Source: Zhaonella formicivorans (lineage in GTDB: Bacteria > Bacillota > DUOV01 > Zhaonellaceae). From it: DNA of 64,000 nt. Positions 52,125 through 60,186 of the stretch are shown here, in pieces. Both the position numbers and the translations under genes were made by a program. The stretch covers positions 2,452,142 to 2,516,141 of the forward strand of contig NZ_CP085524.1 of assembly GCF_004353525.1 (NCBI RefSeq), in the 5' to 3' direction. Under the pieces are notes generated by a model. It ran no database searches, was not told where the DNA came from, and saw only the letters and a program-made list of their open reading frames with translations. The number at the start of each line of letters is the position of its first letter. Positions within the stretch are counted from its first letter, which is position 1.

Positions 52125-53501
52125 TTAACCGACAGTCCTCATGGTTTGCCGTGACCGTACCTCCGCGGTCACCGCCGCCCAGGCCGCCGCCCGCCGGTCC
52201 AGATGTTCGCCCACTTCCCCTTTCAGCACTTCGTCAGCGCCGGCGTGGGTGGGCCTGGCCCCGCTTTCCGCCACGATGTCCCGGAGCGCGGAGGGCACAT
52301 CGATAATGGGGCATGGCCGCAGGTGGTCGCCGCAGAAGGGCTGCCTTTTTTGGAAGGCGGCAAACAACGGTGAGCGCAAAATCTCTTCCAGGCTGTGCTC
52401 ATTGATATTGTGGGTGGAAAAGTGCACAAAGGCACACGGCTCCACCGCGCCGCTGGCGGTCACGTGGAAGTACCGCCGCCCGCCGGCGATGCATCCCTGG
52501 GTCAGTTCCCCGTCGTTCCAGAAGTCGGCCAACACGATGGGCTTGTTCTGGCGGATAGTGGGTACGCGCGTAGCCATGTAGGCCCGCTGTTCCGGTGTCA
52601 GCATCAGGTCCGGATTGGGGTTGCGACCGATGGGGATGTAATGGAAGACCCAGCCGTACCTGGCCCCTTTCTCAACCAGGAAGTCCACGAAGCCGTCGGA
52701 GGTAATCTCTTCCATGTTCTCCCTGGTGGCGGTGAGGGAAACGCCGAAGACCGCTCCCCGCTCCCGCAGCCGGTCCATGGCGGCGGTTACCTTTTTGAAT
52801 ACCCCCGGCCCCCGCCGGCGATCGGTCCTTTCCTCCCAGCCCTCCAGGCTGAATGCCGGCGACAGGTTGCCCACCTCCACGATCTGGTCCGCTACCCGGT
52901 CGTCGATCCTGGTGCCGTTGGTATACAGCATGAAGGCCATATCATTATGTCTGGCGGCCAGGTCGAACAGGCACGGATACATGAAGGGCTCCCCGCCGGA
53001 CATGACGATCCAGTAAATACCGAGTTCCTTGGCCTCAGCACAAAGGCGGTCAAGACGCTCAAAGGAAAGCTCGTCATGCTGGGCGTAGGCGCCGGCCCAG
53101 CACCCCTCGCACCGCAGGTTGCAGGCGCTGGTGGGGTCAACCAGGATGAAATGGGGGATGTTATACCCCAGGGTCTCGGAAAGATGACGCTGACGGGGGA
53201 CGCCCAGTAGCATCGAATTAACAAAAAAGTTATATAACAGCCCCTGCAAAATGTTAGGATGGGCATCCCCTAACACCCCCTCTGCGAGCTGCCTTATTGC
53301 CTGATTAGAGTTAATGGCCTTTTCCAAAGCAACGATATTTTGCTTGTGTCCCTCCTGCCGGGCTAAAAGCTTACCAATACTGAGCAGCCGTTCTATATGG
53401 TTTACCGGGTCGCTACTCAGGTAGTTTAACAACTCTCGCAATACCTTTTCGCTTACATATCGCTTGGCGAATTCCAGGTTAGTTCCCCACTTTTCCATCA
53501 T
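52125..53501 (-). CDS. Radical SAM/SPASM protein in GC-rich island
   Basis: A 458-residue radical SAM protein. An N-terminal helical domain (about 1-115) precedes the cluster motif C127-N-L-R-C131-E-G-C134 and the MSGGEPFMYP loop; a C-terminal SPASM-like region has CIAGGRRYFHVTASGAVEPCAFVHFS and CGDHLRPCPI. It resembles HpnH-like or PqqE-like enzymes that act on lipids or peptides, but the substrate is not known. The neighbours (acyltransferase, patatin) favour a lipid substrate. GGAGGACCGCT precedes the ATG. Codon third positions are strongly G/C, unlike the surrounding genes. Confidence 0.8.
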   Translation of the reverse strand: MMEKWGTNLEFAKRYVSEKVLRELLNYLSSDPVNHIERLLSIGKLLARQEGHKQNIVALEKAINSNQAIRQLAEGVLGDAHPNILQGLLYNFFVNSMLLGVPRQRHLSETLGYNIPHFILVDPTSACNLRCEGCWAGAYAQHDELSFERLDRLCAEAKELGIYWIVMSGGEPFMYPCLFDLAARHNDMAFMLYTNGTRIDDRVADQIVEVGNLSPAFSLEGWEERTDRRRGPGVFKKVTAAMDRLRERGAVFGVSLTATRENMEEITSDGFVDFLVEKGARYGWVFHYIPIGRNPNPDLMLTPEQRAYMATRVPTIRQNKPIVLADFWNDGELTQGCIAGGRRYFHVTASGAVEPCAFVHFSTHNINEHSLEEILRSPLFAAFQKRQPFCGDHLRPCPIIDVPSALRDIVAESGARPTHAGADEVLKGEVGEHLDRRAAAWAAVTAEVRSRQTMRTVG

Positions 53502-53567
53502 AGCGGTCCTCCTCTATGTTGTTTTAGTTGACATGGAACGTTCTAGCTAGCTAGATATATATTTTCT

Positions 53568-54569
53568 TCAAACCATTTCCCGTTCACCCCCCGTACCGGT
53601 TTCTCTTCTACCACCGTTCGTCTTGGACTGAGGAGCGGTGACAGCTCTTCCGGCAAGGTCCCATGTTTTCAGCAAGATCTTAATCTCTTCGGCCACCTGC
53701 CGGCCCACTGCTTCCCCTGCCTGGATGCACTCACTGACCCGGTGAAACTCATACCACCTTACATTTTCCACCGCCGGCTTCAACATCCAGTAATGCACGG
53801 AGGGAGTCCCTAGCGTGGAACCCTCCATGTAACGGTCGTACAGTTCCAGTGAACGGCCAACAATGTTGATGCTCTCGGGCAACCCCAGCTTTAGGAAGTG
53901 TAAGAAAGCCGGTACCCCTGCCAGGCAATAAGTTTGCCTGAAAGGTATCTCCTTTAACCACTTCCATGCCTGCACCAGGACATCAGCCCGGTCCACCGGC
54001 GAGCAAACATCCACGGCCACCACCACCTCTACCCCCGCTTCCTGGGCTGCCGACACCGGCACCGGGGCGGTTATCGTCCCGTCCACCAGCAGGTGCCTCC
54101 CTGACTTGACCGGGCAAAAGATCCCTGGCACCGCAGTGCTGGCCCGCAAAGCCCGGGCCACTGGCCCGGTGTTGATGCGCACTTCCTCGCCGGTAGCGAT
54201 GTCGGTGGCAACGACGATCAAAGGCTTCTCCAGTTGATTGAACTCCCTGCCCCCGGTTAAGGTATCAAAGTATCTTTCCAGCCGGTTGCCGGCAATCACG
54301 CCCTGGCGGGGGATCTTCGGGTCTGCCAGGCCCAACAGCCTTCGCCCTCGCATCTCAAGGGCCATATCTATCAATTCATCAATCCGGTATCCCGAGGCAT
54401 AGGCGGCGCCCACTACCGCCCCCATGCTGGTCCCGGCAATCACATCAACAGGGATGTCTGCCTCCCGGAAAGCCTTGAGTACTCCCAGGTGGGCATAGCC
54501 CCGGGCGCCACCGCCCCCCAGGGCCAGGCCGATGCGCGGCCTCCCTCGGACTGGTTGTCTTTCCTCCAT
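53568..54569 (-). CDS. Patatin-like phospholipase (RssA/YlbK type)
   Basis: A 333-residue patatin-like lipase. The oxyanion loop GGGGARGYAHLGVLKA, nucleophile elbow G-T-S-M-G and catalytic D-G (LLVDGTITAPVPV) form the Ser-Asp dyad. Such enzymes cut acyl chains from phospholipids. The ATG at 54569 follows GGGGGTC; the reading frame itself begins 18 bp earlier, 6 bp from the acyltransferase stop, so the two are one operon. The protein is in the GC-rich island. Confidence 0.88.
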   Translation of the reverse strand: MEERQPVRGRPRIGLALGGGGARGYAHLGVLKAFREADIPVDVIAGTSMGAVVGAAYASGYRIDELIDMALEMRGRRLLGLADPKIPRQGVIAGNRLERYFDTLTGGREFNQLEKPLIVVATDIATGEEVRINTGPVARALRASTAVPGIFCPVKSGRHLLVDGTITAPVPVSAAQEAGVEVVVAVDVCSPVDRADVLVQAWKWLKEIPFRQTYCLAGVPAFLHFLKLGLPESINIVGRSLELYDRYMEGSTLGTPSVHYWMLKPAVENVRWYEFHRVSECIQAGEAVGRQVAEEIKILLKTWDLAGRAVTAPQSKTNGGRRETGTGGEREMV

Positions 54570-54592
54570 TTTTTCAACGACCCCCAATGATC

Positions 54593-55213
54593 CTACATTT
54601 CACTCAACATTTGCTGCATTTGGCTGATCAGTTTAGTATTCAAAGCTGCCATGGTTTCCTGCCCCGGTCGCAGGACCTTTTCCAGCATCCACGGGGCAGC
54701 GACTTGCATGTAGATTCTACTGCGACGCGGGAAGACGGCGCCCGCCGGCAGCGCTGTCCTGGTCCCCTTGATGACCACCGGCAGCACCGGCGCCCCTGTC
54801 TTCAGGGCGAGATACGCCCATCCTGTTTGGAATGGACCAGACTTGTCCGTCTGGCTAACCCGACCCTCAGGGAAAAGACCGAGGGTACCCCCTCCCTGCA
54901 ATATCCCTAATGCTTTCCTCATTCCCGCCAGTTCACTCCCCTTGTTTTGCACCGGGATGGCGCCCATAGCACGCAAAAACGCTCCCACTACTGGCAACCT
55001 GAACAGGTAGGCTGCCGACAAGAACGTAATCCGCCGCGGCAAGCAAGCCGCCAGAAGGAAGCCGTCCAGTAGGCTGGCGTGGTTGGCCACCACAATCACC
55101 GGGCCTGTTCGAGGGATATTTTCTACCCCGGCAATTACCGGCTTCCCCAAAAACCCCAAAAACCACTTAGAAATTAACTTAACCAAGGGGTAGATCATTA
55201 GTTCATTTTCCAC
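54593..55213 (-). CDS. 1-acyl-glycerol-3-phosphate acyltransferase (PlsC family)
   Basis: A roughly 206-residue acyltransferase with VVANHASLLDGFLLAA (motif I, N-H-x4-D) and LGLFPEGRVSQ (motif III), and one N-terminal helix-like region. It would acylate lysophosphatidate. Start: GTG at 55213 adjoins AAAGGTG; the ATG at 55198 has AGGTGG 11 nt before it and is as good. It is the first gene of the GC-rich lipid island, followed by the patatin gene. Confidence 0.87.
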   Translation of the reverse strand: MENELMIYPLVKLISKWFLGFLGKPVIAGVENIPRTGPVIVVANHASLLDGFLLAACLPRRITFLSAAYLFRLPVVGAFLRAMGAIPVQNKGSELAGMRKALGILQGGGTLGLFPEGRVSQTDKSGPFQTGWAYLALKTGAPVLPVVIKGTRTALPAGAVFPRRSRIYMQVAAPWMLEKVLRPGQETMAALNTKLISQMQQMLSEM

Positions 55214-55246
55214 CTTTAAGCCAAGTTACCGGGAGGCTGGGCTGAT

Positions 55247-55656
55247 CAGAAGTTGGCAAACGGCCATAAGGTTAACCCCAATTTCCCAAATTTCCCCGTT
55301 TCCATAACTATAATACGGATGCCAGATGATGTCAAGATGGTTAACAGGGGGTCACAGGGATCGTTAAAGTCGTTCTGAGAGAAGCACAGTGTAATTAGGT
55401 GAATAATTTTTTGAAGTTTGGTTCCCCGATAGTTTGTAAAACTACGGGCTCCCGGCAATACTGCACAGATATGCGTCTGAGCTGTTGGGATTTGTATTGG
55501 TTAGATTTATAAAATTTATACAAGTAACACAAAGGATCTTTTTGTCGTTTTTGGTAGGTTGTTACGCTTAATTCACTTTTTTTGACAAATTTCACAATCA
55601 GCTGCTGCTATACTTGAATTGTCAATTAATATTAAGCAGATTGGGGCGAACTTAAA
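55247..55656. other. Intergenic stretch between the GC-rich island and the CGGC gene
   Basis: AT-rich sequence of about 410 bp with no believable ORF. TTGACA occurs at about 55585 and TATACT at about 55611 on the plus strand, but 21 bp apart, so a promoter for the next gene is only possible. Confidence 0.35.
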
Positions 55657-56067
55657 GTGAAACAGATGGGCATCATTGCCTGCGGCAAAAACTGGAGAAA
55701 AGGTTGTCCGGGCCTTTGCTCCCATGTCTTATGTTTTGAAGCACTGGCCCACAAAGCAGGGCCCTTTAAACAATTGGGAGAAGACAGCGAATTAATAAGC
55801 ATAGTTCCTTGTACAGGTTGTCCCGGCGATTCAATTTTACAAATAGCGGAGCAAATGGTAACGCAGGAGAAGGTGGAAATAATCGTTTTTCCATACTGTG
55901 CTATCTATAACAGCTGCCCCGGTTTAGCTGAAAAAGCGCTGGAAATTCAAAAAAAATACAACTGCACAGTGGTTTTGGGGAATTACCCTAAATATTCCGA
56001 GCTGTTAGCCTACCTACAGCCCCCACATAAATGCTGCTGGAAAGAGCAAAGGGTTGCTTACGCCTAA
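55657..56067 (+). CDS. CGGC-domain protein
   Basis: A 136-residue cysteine-rich protein starting KQMGIIACGKNWRKGCPGLC. It has SIVPCTGCPGDSI (the CGGC-like motif), PYCAIYNSCPG and a final HKCCWKEQ; this is the CGGC domain family, thought to bind zinc or another metal and found mostly in anaerobes. GTG start with GGGGCG 8 nt before it; an ATG three codons later is also possible. It is a plus-strand single gene, convergent with DUF951. Confidence 0.8.
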   Translation: MKQMGIIACGKNWRKGCPGLCSHVLCFEALAHKAGPFKQLGEDSELISIVPCTGCPGDSILQIAEQMVTQEKVEIIVFPYCAIYNSCPGLAEKALEIQKKYNCTVVLGNYPKYSELLAYLQPPHKCCWKEQRVAYA

Positions 56068-56072
56068 GAGCA

Positions 56073-56276
56073 TTAACATTCTTTTACGGGTGAAGCAGCT
56101 GTGGTGATTATTTTTTTAACCCCTTTTTCAAATTTAACCCTGGGGAGCATGACCATGCGCCCACAACCCAGGCATTTTATCCTGAAATCGGCACCAACGC
56201 GCAGTATTTCCCATCGATCGCTGCCACAGGGATGCGCCTTGCGCATCTGCACCACATCACCCAAATTGAACTGCAT
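56073..56276 (-). CDS. DUF951 family protein
   Basis: A 67-residue protein: the FNLGDVVQMRKAHPCGSDRW segment followed by IKCLGCGRMVMLPRVKFEK is the DUF951 pattern, with cysteines that could bind zinc. The function is unknown; it is widely encoded next to an MscS-type channel in Firmicutes, as here. AGGAGGAACC precedes the ATG. Confidence 0.93.
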   Translation of the reverse strand: MQFNLGDVVQMRKAHPCGSDRWEILRVGADFRIKCLGCGRMVMLPRVKFEKGVKKIITTAASPVKEC

Positions 56277-56317
56277 ATCCGGTTCCTCCTTTCGGCCCGC
56301 GTTGGAATTATTGGCTG

Positions 56318-57403
56318 CTATTGCCTGCTGGTTTCAGAATAAACCACCCGCTTGGGGTAAGGAATTTCTATGCCGTTTTCATCCAAAGCTTCTTTCAGGC
56401 GCTTGCGCAGTTCCCGCTCCACAGCCCATTGCTCCCCGGCCACAGTGCGGGCAATTACCCGAATTACCACATCGAAGTCCCGCAGGGCAACAACTCCTTG
56501 CACCACAGGGGTTTCCACAATGGCCGCCAGTTCCTTGGCTGCATTTTCACTGGCTCTCCTTAATACCTCGAGAGCTTGGTCCAAATTGGCTTCGTAGGCT
56601 ATTCCCACCTCCACTACCGCCAGCATCTGGCCCCTGTTAAAATTGGTAACCTTGGTAATTTCACCGTTTGGAATGATGTGCAGTTGCCCGGTCCATTCCC
56701 TGATCTTGGTGGTCCTGAGGCCTAACTCTTCGACCACGCCCGTAACCCCGGCTGTAGTAATATATTCCCCTACTGTGAACTGATCCTCAAAAATTATAAA
56801 AAAACCTGTGATTATATCCCGTACCAGGTTTTGCGCGCCAAAACCCACTGCCAAGCCTACAATCCCGGCTCCAGCCAGAATTGAACCGGTGTTTACATTG
56901 AAAGTTTCCAATACCATCACGCCGGCAATAAAGTACACGACGTACATAAGCCCGCTGCGAAGGAGCGCCCGCAAAGTCCCGGCCCGGCGATGCCTGGCCA
57001 AAAGATTTCCTTCTTCCTGCTCCAAGAACAGATGATCAATTACTGCCCATCCCAGTTTTAATATTAGCCTTGCGCCAATGATAATGAGTATTGCCTTGAG
57101 TAATTTTAGGCCATAGTTCTTAAGTTCCTGGGCATCAAGAAATTGAACCTGCAGTATTTCCAAAGCAAAAATTGCCGCCAAAAAATACCCGCCATATACC
57201 AAAACCGTCTTTACCAAAGACCGGATATTTTGCAAGAGGTTATGATCAACGCTGAGGTTGTTATTTTCCTTGGTAATCTTAAAAAAATGGTCAAAAAGAA
57301 TATATATGAGCTGAACCAGGATTCTGATGACAATAAAAATGGCAGCAATTTTAAGCAAATCACCGATTATGTTTTGTTTGAAAGCAAATTCCCAACCACT
57401 CAC
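56318..57403 (-). CDS. MscS-family mechanosensitive channel
   Basis: A 361-residue membrane protein with four or five helices; the pore helix is the GSILAGAGIVGLAVGFGAQNLVRDIITGFFIIFEDQF stretch (about 190-227), followed by the beta domain with HIIPNGEITKVTNFNRG. It opens under membrane tension to release solutes. GTG start after GGAGGAG, overlapping the stop of the HEAT gene by 4 bp (GTGA). The C-terminal alpha/beta domain is intact. Confidence 0.93.
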   Translation of the reverse strand: MSGWEFAFKQNIIGDLLKIAAIFIVIRILVQLIYILFDHFFKITKENNNLSVDHNLLQNIRSLVKTVLVYGGYFLAAIFALEILQVQFLDAQELKNYGLKLLKAILIIIGARLILKLGWAVIDHLFLEQEEGNLLARHRRAGTLRALLRSGLMYVVYFIAGVMVLETFNVNTGSILAGAGIVGLAVGFGAQNLVRDIITGFFIIFEDQFTVGEYITTAGVTGVVEELGLRTTKIREWTGQLHIIPNGEITKVTNFNRGQMLAVVEVGIAYEANLDQALEVLRRASENAAKELAAIVETPVVQGVVALRDFDVVIRVIARTVAGEQWAVERELRKRLKEALDENGIEIPYPKRVVYSETSRQ

Positions 57404-58329
57404 TTTTGCTCCTCCTGCACTTCCACTGTTACACCCATCTGCTCTAAAGCTTCCCGGGCATTAGTCCGCACATGCCACTTTTCATCCCCGCACAGGGTCT
57501 TTAAGGTGGGAATTGCCGCCTTACAGCTTAGCCTCCCTAAAGCCTTGGCGGCGGCAGCCCGCACTTTCCAATAGGAGTCCTCCAAAGCTTCAATCAGATA
57601 GGGTGTGACCCGAGATGAACTTAAATTGCCTAAAGCTTCAACAACTTTGCACCGCACTTCACCTTCCGAATCCGCCAGGTGAGGGAGCAAGACAGGCAGG
57701 GCTGCATCATCTTTGAATTCTCCAAGAGTCTCAATCAAAAGCAGCTTCGCAGGCGGCCCTGCCTCTTCCAAGGCCTGGGCTACCGCTGTCATGCCAACAC
57801 GCCCCAAGTTCAAAAGTATTTCCGCGCTTCTGGCGGGCAAAATCCGCTCATGGCTCGTCAAGGATTCTACCAAGGGCTGGGCGCTTTCGGGAAGCTTCAG
57901 CCGCTTCAACGCTTGACAGGCTGCCAAGCTGTATTTTTCATCCTTGTCAGCCAAAGCTTCCAAGAGCAGCGGCAGGCTCCTGGCAGTGCCAATCAGCCCC
58001 AATGCGCCCAGTGCCAGCTCCTGCTTTAAGCCTTCCTGCCTTCTTCCTGCCTGTCCCAAAGCGGCCAGATAGATACCCTCGTAGCCATGTTCTTGCAGGG
58101 CAGCCCTAAGGCTGGGCCAGAGATCTTCCTTGCCTGCGAAATTTTCCAGGAGCCAGAAAGCAACTTCCCAGGGATCGTGGTTGGCAAGGAGGGAGACAGT
58201 TCTTGGAATGTCGTCTTCCCTCCGGGGCCAGGACATTTTCCTCTGCTCGTCTCTTGAAGCTAGCGATTTAAACAAATACCAAAATAGCCCTATACCTGGT
58301 AATAGGGCTATAATCCATAGCAACCCCAC
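57400..58329 (-). CDS. Membrane-anchored HEAT-repeat protein
   Basis: A 309-residue protein: an N-terminal helix (about 2-19, LLWIIALLPGIGLFWYLF) then HEAT/PBS-type repeats, for example LPVLLPHLADSEGEVRCKVVEALGNL, VTPYLIEALEDSYWKVRAAAAKALGRL and IPTLKTLCGDEKWHVRTNAREALEQM. HEAT arrays bind other proteins; no partner is evident. The GTG at 58329 has AAGGTGGG 7 nt before it. It is translated with the MscS gene downstream (4-bp overlap) and lies 13 bp after yedF. Confidence 0.75.
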   Translation of the reverse strand: MGLLWIIALLPGIGLFWYLFKSLASRDEQRKMSWPRREDDIPRTVSLLANHDPWEVAFWLLENFAGKEDLWPSLRAALQEHGYEGIYLAALGQAGRRQEGLKQELALGALGLIGTARSLPLLLEALADKDEKYSLAACQALKRLKLPESAQPLVESLTSHERILPARSAEILLNLGRVGMTAVAQALEEAGPPAKLLLIETLGEFKDDAALPVLLPHLADSEGEVRCKVVEALGNLSSSRVTPYLIEALEDSYWKVRAAAAKALGRLSCKAAIPTLKTLCGDEKWHVRTNAREALEQMGVTVEVQEEQK

Positions 58330-58342
58330 GCCCTTCCCACCT

Positions 58343-58927
58343 TTACAAGGAGATAACTTTGGCTGCCAGGTTAAGGTGTTCCACAATGGCATACATATTG
58401 GTAACCTTACCCACGCAAAGTTTCTCCTTCAGACGGTAAAAGTCCAGGCAGGTGCCGCAGGCTAAAACTTCCGTCCCTTTTTTCTCCAGCGCAATTAAAT
58501 CGGAAAGAACAGGAGAACCTTCGCAGGCCAGTTTAACTCCCGCATTCATCAAAATCAGGGTATCTGGCCTTATTTCGCTCTCTGCCAGGCTGTAGAACAA
58601 GCTGCGCATCAGAACAGCGCCTAATTCTTCATCTCCCCGCCCCAGCTTATCTCCGGTTACCAAATATAAGGCGCCACTGCCGGTATCCAGGGTTGTTTCC
58701 ACTCCGGCCAGCTTTTCTTTAGTTATATGAATATAATATTCGCCACCCTTTTCTTCCACCTCTACCTGGTAATTCATGCTTTTCGCGAATCTCACCACAT
58801 TTTCCTTGGCTGCCTCGTTATCAACAATTGTGACCAAATTACCGGCATCCATTTGCTCCAAAGCCTTTTTGGTGGATATCACCGGTTCAGGGCAGGCTAA
58901 CCCCCGTACATCCAAATAGTTCTCCAT
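58343..58927 (-). CDS. yedF: YedF-like selenium-metabolism protein
   Basis: A 194-residue two-domain protein. Residues 1-72 are TusA/SirA-like with L-A-C12-P-E-P; residues 85-194 are DsrE-like (YLVTGDKLGRGDEELGAVLMRSLFYSL, ILMNAGVKLACEGS, TEVLACGTCLDFY). This combination is the YedF family linked to selenium metabolism; it is thought to help deliver reduced selenium to SelD. AAAGGGGAG precedes the ATG. It starts 2 bp after the selD stop. Confidence 0.93.
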   Translation of the reverse strand: MENYLDVRGLACPEPVISTKKALEQMDAGNLVTIVDNEAAKENVVRFAKSMNYQVEVEEKGGEYYIHITKEKLAGVETTLDTGSGALYLVTGDKLGRGDEELGAVLMRSLFYSLAESEIRPDTLILMNAGVKLACEGSPVLSDLIALEKKGTEVLACGTCLDFYRLKEKLCVGKVTNMYAIVEHLNLAAKVISL

Positions 58928-58929
58928 TT

Positions 58930-59976
58930 TTAACTCCCCTTTACCTTGATTTTGCCCGGATTTCCTTCTTCAACCGAGCCAATAACATACCCTGCAACCC
59001 CCCGCTCTTTTAACACAGACAAATACCGCTCTACATGCTCTTCCTTGATGGCCAAAAGCAAGCCTCCAGAGGTCTGCGGATCGCACAGTATATCCTTGTC
59101 TTCCGGGGTGATCTTTCCTTCCCACTCAAGGTGCTTGTCCAAATAATTCAGATTCCTTTTTGCTCCCCCCGGAACTATTCCCATAGCTGCATATTTATAA
59201 GCACCGTCTAAAACCGGTATGGCTTTTAAGTCAATTGTAAAACTCACTTGACTTCCGCTTACCATTTCAAAAGCATGGCCCAAGAGCCCGAAACCTGTTA
59301 TGTCGGTGCAGGCATGGACTTCGACCGCTTCCGCTGCCTCGGCTGCAAGCTTGTTGAGGGCGGTCATGCTCCGAACAGCGGCCCGTTCCTCCTCAGGGGA
59401 TACCAGCCCCCCCTTGAGAGCTGTCGTCAGAATCCCCACGCCCAAGGGTTTGGTTAAAACCAGCAGGTCCCCCGCTTTGGCACCCTGGTTAGCCAGCACT
59501 TTTCCGGGATGGACAATGCCTGTAACCGCCAGGCCATATTTGGGCACATCATCCTCTACTGTATGCCCTCCCACCAGGAGCGTATTTGCTTCCCTCAGCT
59601 TATCAGCCCCTCCCGCCAGGATATCCCGCAGAATGGTTAAATCCAAACAGCTGGTGGGAAAGGTAATGATATTCATCGCAGTGAGAGGCCTGCCTCCCAT
59701 GGCGTAGACATCACTCAGGCTGTTGGCAGCTGCCACCTGTCCGAAAACATAGGGATCGTCTACCATGGGTGTAAAAAAGTCGACCGTTTGCACCAGAGCC
59801 AGCTCATCGGTCAACTGGTATACACCGGCATCATCCATAGTAGAACCGCTGATTAACAGCTTCGGATCTGAAAAGCTGGGCAGTGTGGCTAAAATATCTG
59901 ATAGGGTCCCCGGACCCACTTTGGCAGCTCAGCCTGCAGCTTTGGCATACTGGGTGAGTCTAACCTTTTCTGTCAT
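58930..59976 (-). CDS. selD: Selenide, water dikinase SelD, selenoprotein with in-frame UGA
   Basis: The frame runs from an ATG at 59976 to the stop at 58930 with one TGA at 59931-59929, codon 16. The sequence around it is YAKAAG-U-AAKVGPGTLSD, where Cys or Sec is expected for the SelD active site, followed by the conserved lysine. A short GGGTC...GACCC hairpin (59904-59917) lies 11 nt past the UGA as bacterial SECIS elements do. The rest, VQTVDFFTPMVDDPYVFGQVAAANSLSDVYAMGG, is typical. It makes selenophosphate from selenide and ATP. Length 348 with Sec. It is followed by yedF. Confidence 0.95.
59904..59917 (-). promoter_or_regulatory. Putative bacterial SECIS hairpin in selD
   Basis: GGGTCC and GGACCC pair (minus-strand reading GGGTCCGGGGACCC, loop CGGG or GG), 11 nt downstream of the selD UGA. 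The position fits a SelB-binding SECIS hairpin. Confidence 0.6.
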
Positions 59977-59987
59977 CTCTGTCACCT

Positions 59988-60022
59988 CTTTCAGCTTACA
60001 GCTGTCAGCCGTCAGCCGTCAG
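59988..60022. repeat. Short heptamer repeat run
   Basis: Four CAGC-type units (CAGCTTACAGCTGTCAGCCG) lie just upstream of the selD start on the minus strand. Confidence 0.65.
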
Positions 60023-60139
60023 CCAAAAACTCATTCAATTCTACTTTTTTATTAATTACATAATATAAAACAGACCAATTAATTAAAACGAAAAATGATA
60101 CAATCATTATTTTTTTCATAGCACGAGCTTTTCCCAGTC

Positions 60140-60186
60140 CAAAGCTGATAGCTGAAGGCTGCTAGCTGATAGCTTAGCGACTAGCT
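60140..60186. repeat. Short heptamer repeat run
   Basis: GCTGATAGCTGAAGGCTGCT units followed by AGCTGATAGC and GACTAGC, ending at the M18 peptidase stop. Confidence 0.65.

Noticed and set aside
55246-55458. 70-codon minus-strand frame before the acyltransferase gene
   Set aside because: AT-rich, no family features, no ribosome site; it looks like a chance frame.
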